64,000 bases of DNA from Marivirga arenosa (lineage in GTDB: Bacteria; Bacteroidota; Bacteroidia; Cytophagales; Cyclobacteriaceae): contig NZ_CP129968.2 of NCBI RefSeq assembly GCF_030503875.2, forward strand, positions 434,001 to 498,000. Reading direction: 5' to 3'. Below the pieces are notes generated by a model. The model worked only from the letters and a program-made list of their open reading frames with translations, did not search any database and had not been told where the DNA came from. Below are positions 53,712 through 62,900 of this stretch, in pieces (within the stretch, counting starts at the first letter, position 1; every line of letters begins with the position of its first letter). The position numbers were made by a program, and so were the translations under genes.

Positions 53712-54764
53712 ATGTTGAACACGATTAATATGTGGTACGGAGAACAGACTGAAACTGGAGCAAAAATGATTTTAAATGAACTGATGCCTCCTGCAGCGGA
53801 TAAGGGCAAGATCTCTTGCTCGTTTCGCAATCGACTTCTAAGTCTACCTGATTCATCCTGGAAAAGGCTCTGGCCACTTATAAAATCACGTGTTGATTAT
53901 GATGACTTCTTTTGGGTGCAAGGTCTTCCTAAGAAACTTGTATCAGAGGCAATGGAAAGACTTGAAATAATATTTCCATATGAATGGATCGAAAAACAAT
54001 TTAAGACTTACCTAAATAAGACAGAAGTAGACTTTGCTGCAGACCTGCCTCAGAGCGAATCATTTTGGTATCCTAGTTATCACTTGGCTAGAACTGCTCT
54101 TGGAGCAATTTGTGTTGATCCAGCATGGAATTACTTAATTGAATTAGCCAAATCTATCGATAATCTCAATGGATTCCCGAAAGTAGATCAGATCACAAGG
54201 TCTATAACAAAACAACCTGGAAATCAACATCATTTATGCTATGCCAGCGAATTTCACGACAGGAATATGTTGATAGAATTAGAACCTTTAATTGGGAAAG
54301 GTTCCGCGAAAAATGATCTTCAAGTCGAATACAAAGGGGAAAGGATTGATATTGAATTAAAAGCATTTTCATCAAAAACACCAGAAACTAGAATAAAAAA
54401 AGAGATAATAAAAAAGCTAGATCAGTTACCTAATGAACTTATTCATCCACTAATCTTTCACCTTGTTATTATAGAAAATGGACAATATGATAAAGAACAG
54501 GAAGCAAATTTTCTCAATACAGTGAGATCACTTGAAGATTCATTTCTGGGTAAGATTCATGCTGTTGTTGCTGGTAGAATGTTTGTTGATTCTTCTGGTG
54601 GATTTTTGAAACGAGATTTTAAGGAGATTAGAATAAATAGTACTTCAAAGTTTGATCTTAACGAAAAAAGTATTTCTGAAATATTCAAACCAAATTTTAA
54701 TGAAATAAAATATCCAATATATGGTATTGGATCATTTTTTCAATTTGCAAATGAAAGTCAATAA
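53712..54764 (+). CDS. orphan protein with possible PD-(D/E)XK nuclease fold
   Basis: 350 residues from the first ATG. The reading frame is open a further 89 codons upstream to 53445 without any ATG, GTG or TTG, and that part reads as plausible protein (IDFNISYTINSVEF, LTIPFKLFVSHTKNGNW), so the real protein may be longer or N-terminally broken. The segment NDLQVEYKGERIDIELKAF has Asp202, then Glu215 and Lys217 (D-x12-E-x-K), which resembles the PD-(D/E)XK active site; flanking residues are beta-strand-like. I recognise no family. It is bracketed by an inverted repeat, with the right arm beginning just after the stop. A restriction or defence role is only a guess. Confidence 0.6.
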   Translation: MLNTINMWYGEQTETGAKMILNELMPPAADKGKISCSFRNRLLSLPDSSWKRLWPLIKSRVDYDDFFWVQGLPKKLVSEAMERLEIIFPYEWIEKQFKTYLNKTEVDFAADLPQSESFWYPSYHLARTALGAICVDPAWNYLIELAKSIDNLNGFPKVDQITRSITKQPGNQHHLCYASEFHDRNMLIELEPLIGKGSAKNDLQVEYKGERIDIELKAFSSKTPETRIKKEIIKKLDQLPNELIHPLIFHLVIIENGQYDKEQEANFLNTVRSLEDSFLGKIHAVVAGRMFVDSSGGFLKRDFKEIRINSTSKFDLNEKSISEIFKPNFNEIKYPIYGIGSFFQFANESQ

Positions 54765-54780
54765 TTACTATACACAACAA
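54765..54780. repeat. 16-bp imperfect inverted repeat, right end
   Basis: TTACTATACACAACAA. It begins at the base after the stop codon of the orphan ORF and matches 53429-53444 in inverted orientation at 14 of 16 positions. Confidence 0.65.
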
Positions 54781-54905
54781 ACACTATCATCCATAAGCTT
54801 ACTGAGTTATTTGCAAAGGTTGGTGCGATGAGATACTTTTATAGATATTTAAAAGTCCAGCTTACGTATGATAGTTGGACGTCCAGAATAAATTAATCAA
54901 GCAAT

Positions 54906-56060
54906 ATGACTAGATTTTCCTGTCTAATTTTTCTTTTAATATGTTGTTGCTGTAATCCGGCAGAAAAAAAAGAAAGTTCATCAACTTTTAATTTGACTAT
55001 CTCATCCACTGTTGATCAAGAAGCTCAGATAAATCAGGAAATTATTAAAACCCTCCGCGGATTCTTGTCAACAAAAAATAAATCCAACTATGAAAATACA
55101 TATTGGTCATCAGATGACTTTGATACCTATTGGTTTCCATATCAGGACATTTACAGAATTGAAGATAAAGATAGTATTTCAAATTTTTATCAGCCTACTT
55201 TGTTACACATCGTGGACACGGATGAGGAGAACAAAAAACTTATTAAAGTGGCATATATAGGTCATAATACTGCTACAGAAGAAAATACATTAAAGTATAT
55301 TTACAATATTTTGGCAACGAAATCGGACTCAGGCGTTGTTCTTTCTAATTCAACTCAATATTTTACAAAGGACTGGAAGAAAATTGAGAAAGGGAGTCTA
55401 AGTTATGTTATCTCTCCGAATAAAGAGTTCAATGAACAAGAAGCTGAAAAGCAAATAAAAGATATCGAAAAAATAAGTGCCTTTTTTAATACCGAGCCCT
55501 TACCGATTACCTACTATTCTTGTACAAACCTTAAAGAACTATTTCAAATCAAAGGCTTCGACTATAATCCAATTATGTATAGAGAAGGTGGTGGAGGTCT
55601 ATCTGCTCGCCAGAATATAGTTTTTTCAGCAAATAGTTCGGAGTTCTATACTCATGAAATCATGCATCTTTATATTATTGCTTTTTATTATTCTAGAGCT
55701 CAACTGTTCAATGAAGGGATGGCTACATATTTTGGTGGCAGTCGAAAGTACAGCTATACTTGGCATAAAAAAAACTTAAAAACATACCTTGCAGAGAACC
55801 CTGAAATTGACTTAAGCTTACACTTAGAACCTTTTGAAAGATTCTTTGCCGGAGAAACTTCAATTCCGTATATGATAGGTGCATTGATATGTGAAAGGAC
55901 GTTTCGTTTGTATGGAAAAGAAAAGTTATTAGCATTATTAGAAAAAGGCGAGATGTGGGATTTATTAAATGATGTTGGGTTGACAAAGGAAAATCTTAAT
56001 ACAGAATTAAGAAAAGAGTTATTACTTCCACCAACCTTAGCGATAGCCAATTCGGATTAA
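54906..56060 (+). CDS. lipoprotein with gluzincin metallopeptidase motif
   Basis: A 384-residue lipoprotein: MTRFSCLIFLLICCCCNPAE has a run of Cys with lipobox-like context. HEIMH (His250, Glu251, His254) is followed by NEGMATYFGG with Glu270, matching the HExxH-(15)-E gluzincin layout, and the local NEGxA pattern is that of M1-like peptidases. The rest (residues 30-240) is not recognised. It is probably exported to the periplasm or outer membrane. The gene is alone, in the accessory stretch, 141 bp after the nuclease-like gene. Confidence 0.78.
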   Translation: MTRFSCLIFLLICCCCNPAEKKESSSTFNLTISSTVDQEAQINQEIIKTLRGFLSTKNKSNYENTYWSSDDFDTYWFPYQDIYRIEDKDSISNFYQPTLLHIVDTDEENKKLIKVAYIGHNTATEENTLKYIYNILATKSDSGVVLSNSTQYFTKDWKKIEKGSLSYVISPNKEFNEQEAEKQIKDIEKISAFFNTEPLPITYYSCTNLKELFQIKGFDYNPIMYREGGGGLSARQNIVFSANSSEFYTHEIMHLYIIAFYYSRAQLFNEGMATYFGGSRKYSYTWHKKNLKTYLAENPEIDLSLHLEPFERFFAGETSIPYMIGALICERTFRLYGKEKLLALLEKGEMWDLLNDVGLTKENLNTELRKELLLPPTLAIANSD

Positions 56061-56227
56061 ATTATATAAGGTTAACATATTACAATTAATAAACTTTATT
56101 AAGCCAGACAAGATGGTGTTTCAAAATCCCGCACTTAATGTAGCTTTAGGGTTTCCGCCATGCTCTGCATAGTGGGCATTTATTTTTAAATAAATCATTC
56201 TAAAAAACTATCAATAAATTTAAACAC

Positions 56228-56338
56228 ATGAAAAACATCCTTTTACTTATTTCGCTAAGCTTTTTGTTGGGCTTTCAAGAAAGCCAAGCAAAATCACCCA
56301 ATCGCTTCCGAAAATCACCCAACCGCTTTCCAAAATGA
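56228..56338 (+). CDS. short secreted peptide ORF entering the 21-nt array, 36 residues
   Basis: ATG 56228 opens a frame with a good Sec signal peptide (MKNILLLISLSFLLGFQ, cleavage near ESQA). Then it reads two heptapeptides, KSPNRFR and KSPNRFP, made by the first two 21-nt units, and ends at TGA in unit 3. The AT-rich upstream sequence (AAATTTAAACAC) is like real gene starts here. The heptads continue in frame beyond the stop (KSFNRSI and others). It is either a genuine tiny secreted peptide or the surviving start of a longer repeat protein; I recognise no family. Confidence 0.4.
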   Translation: MKNILLLISLSFLLGFQESQAKSPNRFRKSPNRFPK

Positions 56339-56412
56339 CGCAACCGCTCAATAAAATCATTTAACCGCTCAATAAAATCATTTATCCGCGCTATAAAATG
56401 ATATAACCGCAT
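56275..56412 (-). CDS. candidate heptad-repeat ORF on the minus strand, 45 residues
   Basis: Read on the minus strand the array is nearly stop-free: from ATG 56412 it gives MRLYHF, IARINDF, IERLNDF, IERLRHF, GKRLGDF, RKRLGDF, AWLS, then a stop at 56275. Upstream of a single TAG, the same frame continues through the rest of the array to 56619 without another stop. The repeated (E/K)R(L/I)xDF heptad is amphipathic and would suit a coiled coil. It competes with the plus-strand reading and with a non-coding explanation; I regard it as a candidate only. Confidence 0.3.
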   Translation of the reverse strand: MRLYHFIARINDFIERLNDFIERLRHFGKRLGDFRKRLGDFAWLS

Positions 56413-56604
56413 TAAAAAATGGCTTACCCGCTATAAAAAATCGTTCACCCGCAAGAAAAGATCACTTACCCGCTTTTTAAAATGACTAAACCGCACTCCT
56501 GCGCCACTTTCACCCCTTCCTGCGTGAATATGACCCTCTCCTGCAAGACTTATGACCCTTCCTGCGCCAAATTTTGCCTTTCCTGCGTAAAAATATAGGC
56601 CTCC
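56290..56604. repeat. 21-nt periodic array, 15 units in two consensus families
   Basis: Fifteen back-to-back units, each exactly 21 nt, begin at 56290, 56311, 56332 and so on to 56584. Units 1-10 share AAAATSR...ACCGC with variable positions between; units 11-15 share TGCG...TCC. A sixteenth unit starts at 56605 (TGCTTC) then fades. Repeats differ at many positions but no insertion or deletion breaks the phase over 315 nt. It sits in the 771-bp gap between the gluzincin gene and the barrel gene. Confidence 0.85.
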
Positions 56605-56831
56605 TGCTTCAGGAATACCCTATATGAAGAGGTTTATCTCATTCGAAATATCCGCTGGAATAGTCTTTTATATGAGTAGCTAAGGCAGATAATGCTTCTT
56701 CTTGCAATTTGGGGAGAGATCGTTAATCCTGAATTTAGAACTGAAAAAATTGATTAAGAATTAAAGTAATAAGAGCTATGCAATAGCCTTTATCTTCTAC
56801 CGTTTCAAATATCTATCCACTAAAACAAAAA

Positions 56832-57371
56832 ATGAAAAGACTCTCATTTTTAATTCTGTTAATTTCCCTTTCTAACCAGCTATCCGCTCAGGAATTCAAC
56901 TATAAAAATAATGTCCAATTAGAGCTAGGGGGCCATGGTTTAGCCTATTCTTTAAATTACGAACGCATAATATTTGATCAGTCGAAATGGAAAACTACTG
57001 CCCAAGTTGGAATGGCTTATTATCCGCCCTTTGTTGGTTTTATCGATTTATGGTTACCAATGAGTATTAATCAGATTTATAAGATTGGGTTAAGTCACCA
57101 TATAGAAGGAGGCTTAGGTATAATTAAAGTCTATTCTTCAACTCGAGATGCAGACAACCAAGCAGTAGACTGGAGTTGGGATACTTTTTTCTCAGCTCGT
57201 TTAGGATATAGGTACCAAAAACCAGACAGTCGATTTCTGTGGAGGATTGGCATTACACCTATTATGGAGACAGATTATTTAAAATCGGAATATTATATAC
57301 CTAAGTCATATAGAAAAATTATTTCTGATTTTCATTTTATGGCAGCTGCCACTGTAGGTTATAGTTTTTGA
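56832..57371 (+). CDS. outer-membrane beta-barrel-like secreted protein
   Basis: A 179-residue protein with a signal peptide (MKRLSFLILLISLSNQLSAQ) and alternating strands: NNVQLELGGHGLAYSLNYERIIF, KTTAQVGMAYYPPF, HIEGGLGIIKVYSS, FFSARLGYRYQ. It ends in GYSF, with a C-terminal Phe, fitting a small BAM-dependent outer-membrane barrel. The opening LELGGHGLAYSLNYER recalls Bacteroidota proteins of unknown function. It is a single gene after the 21-nt array. Confidence 0.75.
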   Translation: MKRLSFLILLISLSNQLSAQEFNYKNNVQLELGGHGLAYSLNYERIIFDQSKWKTTAQVGMAYYPPFVGFIDLWLPMSINQIYKIGLSHHIEGGLGIIKVYSSTRDADNQAVDWSWDTFFSARLGYRYQKPDSRFLWRIGITPIMETDYLKSEYYIPKSYRKIISDFHFMAAATVGYSF

Positions 57372-57431
57372 TGATCTCAATTGCTTTTGCTTTAAATTAA
57401 CTACTTTCATAGGAAACTAACCTTAATTTGC

Positions 57432-58379
57432 ATGAAAGCTGTCCTGTTTGATCGTAAAAATCCATACCAAAAATTTCAAATTCATGAAGTGCCCAAGCCA
57501 AATATTCGGGATGACGAAGTTTTGGTAAAGGTACACTGTGCTTCACCTAATGCGGCTGATTATCGCTCTATCCAAATGCGAATTGTTCCTAAGCATAACA
57601 TCTTAGGATCTGCTATTTCGGGCATAGTTGAAGAAGTAGGTAAAGGCATTAGCCAATTCAAAGTTGGAGATGAAGTAATAGCGGATTTAGCCGATGTGGG
57701 TATGGGAGGATTTGCCGAATTTAAGGCAACTAAAACTTCAGTATTAGTGCACAAGCCAAAGGGAGTATCCTTTGAGGAGGCAGCTGCTTTGCCAGTTGCG
57801 GCTACTACCGCATTGCAGGCCTTAAGGAAAGGCGGTATTTCAAAAGGAGAAAAGGTTTTGATCATTGGATCTGCTGGAGGGGTAGGAACTTTCGCCCTTC
57901 AATTAGCCAAATATTTTGAAACGGATGTCACGGCCGTTTGCAGTACTAAGTCGGTTGAGCAATCTTATAATTTTGGAGCCGATAAAGTCATCGATTATAT
58001 GCAAGAAGACCTTTTTAATCGTGATGATCGCTATGATTTAATCTTAGCTATAAACGGAAATTACCCACTGTTAAAATGTAAACAGATGTTGAGCAAAAGC
58101 GGTCAATACATTGCTGTTGGAGGTAGTTTAAAGCAAATCTTTAAAGCGCTATTATTTGGAAAAATTTTATCTTTCGGGAAAAAGAAAATAAAAGCGGTAG
58201 CAGCAAAACCATTTTCAGAGGATTTGGCTTTTGTTGCAGATTTAGTCGAAAAGGGAAAAATAAAACCATCCATTGAGAAAGTATATAAAATGGAACAAAC
58301 TGATTTAGCGATGGAGTATTTAAGTGCGGGTCACGCAAAAGCTAAGGTTTTGATTTCTTTTTTGCCAGTGATGAGATAA
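57432..58379 (+). CDS. zinc-independent quinone oxidoreductase-like MDR protein
   Basis: A 315-residue medium-chain dehydrogenase/reductase: substrate-domain start MKAVLFDRKNPYQKFQIHEVPKPNIRDDEVLVKV, the SPNAADYRSI segment that replaces the zinc-binding region, and the nucleotide motif VLIIGSAGGVGTFALQLAKYF (GxGxxG-like, here AGGVGT) at about residues 143-163. The absence of zinc ligands and the length are like NAD(P)H:quinone oxidoreductases (QOR). Substrate unknown. An AT-rich upstream region with no gene partner indicates a single unit. Confidence 0.88.
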   Translation: MKAVLFDRKNPYQKFQIHEVPKPNIRDDEVLVKVHCASPNAADYRSIQMRIVPKHNILGSAISGIVEEVGKGISQFKVGDEVIADLADVGMGGFAEFKATKTSVLVHKPKGVSFEEAAALPVAATTALQALRKGGISKGEKVLIIGSAGGVGTFALQLAKYFETDVTAVCSTKSVEQSYNFGADKVIDYMQEDLFNRDDRYDLILAINGNYPLLKCKQMLSKSGQYIAVGGSLKQIFKALLFGKILSFGKKKIKAVAAKPFSEDLAFVADLVEKGKIKPSIEKVYKMEQTDLAMEYLSAGHAKAKVLISFLPVMR

Positions 58380-58561
58380 TTTGAAAAGACCAAAGAACTA
58401 TTTCATATAAATTAATCTAACGGTAATTTTCCTTTAAACCCAATCTCTGTATCTATCTATCTGGTTTACAGCATTTTTATCATAATATTTTATATATTGC
58501 TATTAGTACAATATGATAAAAACTATATCCAACCCGAAATTATTCACAGCAAATAGAGGAT

Positions 58562-59749
58562 ATGTCTGATTTTAACCAACATTATAAGGAATTAGAAGAG
58601 GAAGTTATTCATTTAAAAAATGAATTAGAAGCCTGTAAAAAGCGTGAGCAAGAAGTTCGCGATCAGGAAACAATATTTAGGCTATTTTACGAGAATAGTT
58701 CTGATGCCTTATTAATTACTTCACCAGATGGAGGGATACATTCTGTAAATCAGGCAGGATGTGATTTGTTTGGTTGGACTAAAGAAGAAATTTATAAGGG
58801 GGGCCGTGATTTATTAGTTGATTCATCGCAAGAATCCTTAAAGAAAGCTTTGCAAAAACGAAAAGAGGAAGGCTATGTTGAAGGAGAATTGATTTTTGTG
58901 AAAAAGGGAGGGATTAAGTTTATAGGGGAATATACAAGTAATGTCTTTACGAATAGTGAAGGGCTTAAACGTACTTCTATGATTATTCGGGATGTAACAA
59001 AAAGAATAGAAGCCGAACGAATTATTAAAGAGAGCGAAAAGAAATTATGCGAGCTTAACAACACAAAAGATAAATTATTTTCAATTATAGCTCATGATAT
59101 TAGAGGGCCCTTCAATAATTTAAAAAGCCTTTCTGAACTTATGCTTAAGCAGTTGAGAAATAATGAGATAGCCAAGGCTAAAGAGTATGCTACTTTGATT
59201 TCTTCTTCCACAAGAAGCGGTATAATTCTGTTAGAAAACTTATTAAACTGGTCCCAATCACAAACTGGTCAGTTGAGTTTTGATCCGAAGAAAATAGATA
59301 TAAATGAGGTGATGCTTAATGTAATTGAGTTGAAAAAATCGCTATGGCATTCTAAAGAAATAAGCATTGATTTTTCTCCTAAAGATGGTATAAGCGCACA
59401 TGCAGATGAAAATATGTTACGCCTTATTTTGAGAAACTTGATTTCGAATGCAGTAAAGTTTACCCATAGAGGAGGAAATATCACCATTAATGCTACGCCA
59501 AATGAGCATTTTATAAAAGTGTCTGTAAGTGATAATGGAGTTGGCATGAGCAAAGACAAGCTTGAATCTTTATTTGATATCTCAAAAATTAATAGCACAG
59601 CGGGAACAGATAAGGAAAAAGGCTCAGGATTAGGTTTGTTGATCTGTAAAGAGTTCGTAGATAGAAATGGTGGAGAGATATGGGCTGAAAGTACTGAGGG
59701 AAATGGAACAGAATTTAGCTTTACATTGCCTATGTACAATCATGATTAA
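58562..59749 (+). CDS. PAS-domain sensor histidine kinase
   Basis: A 395-residue cytoplasmic histidine kinase: a coiled coil (residues 5-35), a PAS domain (LFYENSSDALLITSPDGGIHSVNQAGCDLF, about 41-145), then HisKA with the phosphoacceptor His178 in LFSIIAHDIRGPFNNL and a HATPase domain (N box LRLILRNLISNAVKFTHRGG; G boxes VSDNGVGMSKDKL and GSGLGLLICKEF). No membrane segment, so it senses an internal or PAS-bound signal. No response regulator is adjacent, so the partner is unknown. It converges with the giant T9SS gene across a strong hairpin. Confidence 0.92.
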   Translation: MSDFNQHYKELEEEVIHLKNELEACKKREQEVRDQETIFRLFYENSSDALLITSPDGGIHSVNQAGCDLFGWTKEEIYKGGRDLLVDSSQESLKKALQKRKEEGYVEGELIFVKKGGIKFIGEYTSNVFTNSEGLKRTSMIIRDVTKRIEAERIIKESEKKLCELNNTKDKLFSIIAHDIRGPFNNLKSLSELMLKQLRNNEIAKAKEYATLISSSTRSGIILLENLLNWSQSQTGQLSFDPKKIDINEVMLNVIELKKSLWHSKEISIDFSPKDGISAHADENMLRLILRNLISNAVKFTHRGGNITINATPNEHFIKVSVSDNGVGMSKDKLESLFDISKINSTAGTDKEKGSGLGLLICKEFVDRNGGEIWAESTEGNGTEFSFTLPMYNHD

Positions 59750-59849
59750 TCGCATGTTAAATTTATTTGCAGTCGATCGCAAAAAATTCTCATTATGTAA
59801 GCATCCAGTATGAATAGAAAATAAACTGATTGAGGGTTGGTTTATTTAA

Positions 59850-59898
59850 TTATTACTAACATACTACTTAAAATCAAAAAGAAGTATGTTAGTAATAA
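59850..59898. terminator. 16-bp stem terminator between the kinase and the T9SS giant
   Basis: TTATTACTAACATACT (59850-59865) pairs perfectly with AGTATGTTAGTAATAA (59883-59898), loop 17 nt. It lies between the convergent stops at 59749 and 59916. It is an unusually long, AT-rich stem and could serve both strands. Confidence 0.75.
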
Positions 59899-59915
59899 CC
59901 TTAAAAGTTTAATTT

Positions 59916-62900
59916 TCACTTTTTAATTATTTTATGATAGCTAGATTTACCTTTATATTCTAAAACTAATAAGTAAACACCAGAATTAACCTCATCTAAA
60001 TTTTCAAACCCTTTTATAGAATGAAAGGACCTAATCATTTTGCCATATTGGTTATACAATGTAGCTTTATCATATTCCCCTTTTATGGTGAATCGATTTT
60101 TAAAAGGATTTGGATAAATACTATAATTTTGATTTACCTGATTATCGTTTGAGGTAATTTCTGGTTCTGTATAGACTTTAAATTCATTCGTAATTTTGTT
60201 AGAATTATTATTTGAAAATTGAGTACTGTAATTGAGTTCAACTAGGTAGTCTCCGTTTTCTAAAAATGACTCAAATCTTAATGGTAATGTGATGGTAATC
60301 GATCCGGATTTTTGAATTGTTAATTCCTTTACGAATAATGAATCAGTTATGAATTCTGTTCCTTTTTTTATTGTAATTAGAAATTCAGTTGTAAGGGATC
60401 TAATATTGTTATTTTCATTTCCTGCAATGTCGATGGAACAATTAATTTCATTCTGATCTCCCCTTATTTCCTCTGGAATAGTTAATTCCGTTATTTCTAT
60501 AGAAGGATCATTGATTCTAAAGTTCAGATGATCTTGTTTGCTGTAATTATTAATTGGATGTTTTAATTCAATTATAAATTGATAGTCTCCAGGAGATAAA
60601 AAGTTCCCAAGTGCAGAATTTAAGTCAATATATTTCACATATTCCGTAAAACTTGATCTTGCAACATCAACTACTAACTCTTCTTCAGTTACTATTAAAG
60701 TATCTTCTTTTTGAATTAGATAAGTGAATAATTGAGTATTTAAATTTTTAATTGAGTCTTGATTGTTTGCACTAATTTTAAAACTATACATTAGTGAGTC
60801 CGAGAGAATCGAGAGTTGTTCATTTAGTGCTAGATTAGATAACGAAACCCTTTGATTTCTAATTCTAAAAGGTGTTTCAATCAGTTGCAAATTCGATTCA
60901 TCTCTTCTTAAAGGATAAAAGCGTGTAATCAAATTATAATCACCAAGAGATAATGGAGCATCTAGATTGAGATCAAAATCTACAATCATGTTTTTACCCT
61001 TCGCTAGGTTAATAAAATTGTCATGACTTTGAATTTTTAGTGTGTCTTCGCCCTTTAGTAAAATATGCTCATAATAAACCTTAAATTTAGCAAGGCTGTC
61101 TGAACTTCCAGCTAAATCAAACTGTAGGTCTAAGCTGGTTTCATTTTCTTGAATCTCATTTTGAAACTGCACATTGTTTAAATAAATGTTACCATCTATA
61201 ATTTGTATAGGGAAGGATTTACTTTCAATAAAGCCAGCAGTATAAGGGGAAGAATAATTGAATTTTACATCATAAAATCCGGCTTTTAGATTTTCATTCA
61301 GGGCGAAAGTTTTATGTATTTCTTGAAAATTGTTGAAATCCAACATTTCTGAATATGCAAAACTGAGTGAATCATTGGTTGATTGAGAAATCAAATCAAT
61401 TCTAAAATCAAAAGCGATTAGTTCATCAGGGAAGTTATTATCTTGTTTATCTACACTAAAGCTTAAATCAAGTTGATCAGAATTATTGTAATTATTAAAA
61501 ACGGTATCTTTTTGTGCCATAAAATCAAAATCAAATTGATTTTGAGAACTGGATGAGGTGTTAATTTCAATCTGGTATAGATCATCCTGAGCATTTACGT
61601 TCAGAGAATACCATTTTTCAAAATTTTGACTAATAGTACCGTCATTAAAGAACAGCAGGTATTCACCTGTTTCCATATCTGCCAATTCTAAATAGTTGTT
61701 TTCAGTACTAAAAGTATTAATCACACTACTGTCTGCAGCATGTGATAATATTACCTGAGTACCTGAGAAGTTGAAATTTTCATCGTTTAAATTAAATTCA
61801 ACTTTTTTATTCCCAGATAAACTGCTTTTAGGATTATTAATGAGTTGAATTTGATGTTCAGTATCCACAGTTAAGTTTTGGACGTCACTTTCTTCGAAAA
61901 AGTACTGGTGGTTTTGAAAACTTGGAATAAGCTGAGGAAAAATTTCTTCTTCTGGAATTACATTGATAATGTATTCACAAGCGGTAGTATAAAAGTTTGC
62001 GATTCCATTTTGCTGTATTGCTTGTTCTTCAAATAAGCTAATAGCTCCATTTTCATGTATTTTAAATAACTGAACTATTCCTGATGTCAAGGGTAATTGG
62101 TTTTCATCTAAGGCGATCACATCAATGATATAGTGCGGTTCAATAACACTAAAGTTTCTAGCTGTACCTGTAAATTCTGTATCCTGAAAAGGAGTTGAGA
62201 AATGTAATTCTATTTCATAGTCTCCAATCATCAATGAGTTCGTTAATGAAATTGAAGTTTTGAGGTTTAGCGTATCATTTTGATTGAGATTTAAATTCTG
62301 ATCAAAAGAAATAGAATCCAGAACAGTGCCATTTTGCTTTATTAAACTATAAAAAGACGCATTTGAAATCGAAATGGAATTGTTTTTGAAAAAATTTGAC
62401 ATTTGATACTGAATAGTAACATTATTTTCATCAGCTTCAATATCACTAGCTTCTAATTCAAAAGCAGCCAATTCCATTTTCAAGTTTTCAACTGCCACTT
62501 CACCTGTTTCATTTACTACTAACTCTACAATATCGGTGGATTCATCTATACTTAAGTTGGCGGAAATATCATTGGATTCCAGAATATTGCCATCATCAAA
62601 ATAAATTTCATATTCACCATTTTCAACCTCTGTAAAGGTAAAAGAACCACTTGCATCTGTTTTTGTAAATGCTACTACCTCACTATTTCTTATTAAGTAA
62701 ACAGGAGTTTGATCAAAATTAGTAGAAGCGGTTTGTCTGTAAGCTACTCTAGCACTTGATGTACCTGATACAATATTGCCAGTGATTGTCTTTTCACCAT
62801 TCAGCACATTGGGAGCTACATATATTGGCTCAATTTGAATTGTAGTGTTACCGTTAATTTCTGTGAAACTAGTTTGTTCTAATTTAAACGTATTTCCAGA

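Noticed and set aside
53429..54780. Integron cassette with attC site
   Set aside because: GTTTAAC resembles an attC core, but no paired GTTRRRY core at the right distance, no integrase and no other cassettes.
56290..56604. CRISPR array
   Set aside because: Unit length of 21 nt is too short, repeats are not identical, no distinct spacers of 26-40 nt and no cas genes in the window.
59269..59739. 156-codon ORF antisense to the histidine kinase
   Set aside because: It lies fully within the HATPase region; the plus-strand frame is a certain gene.
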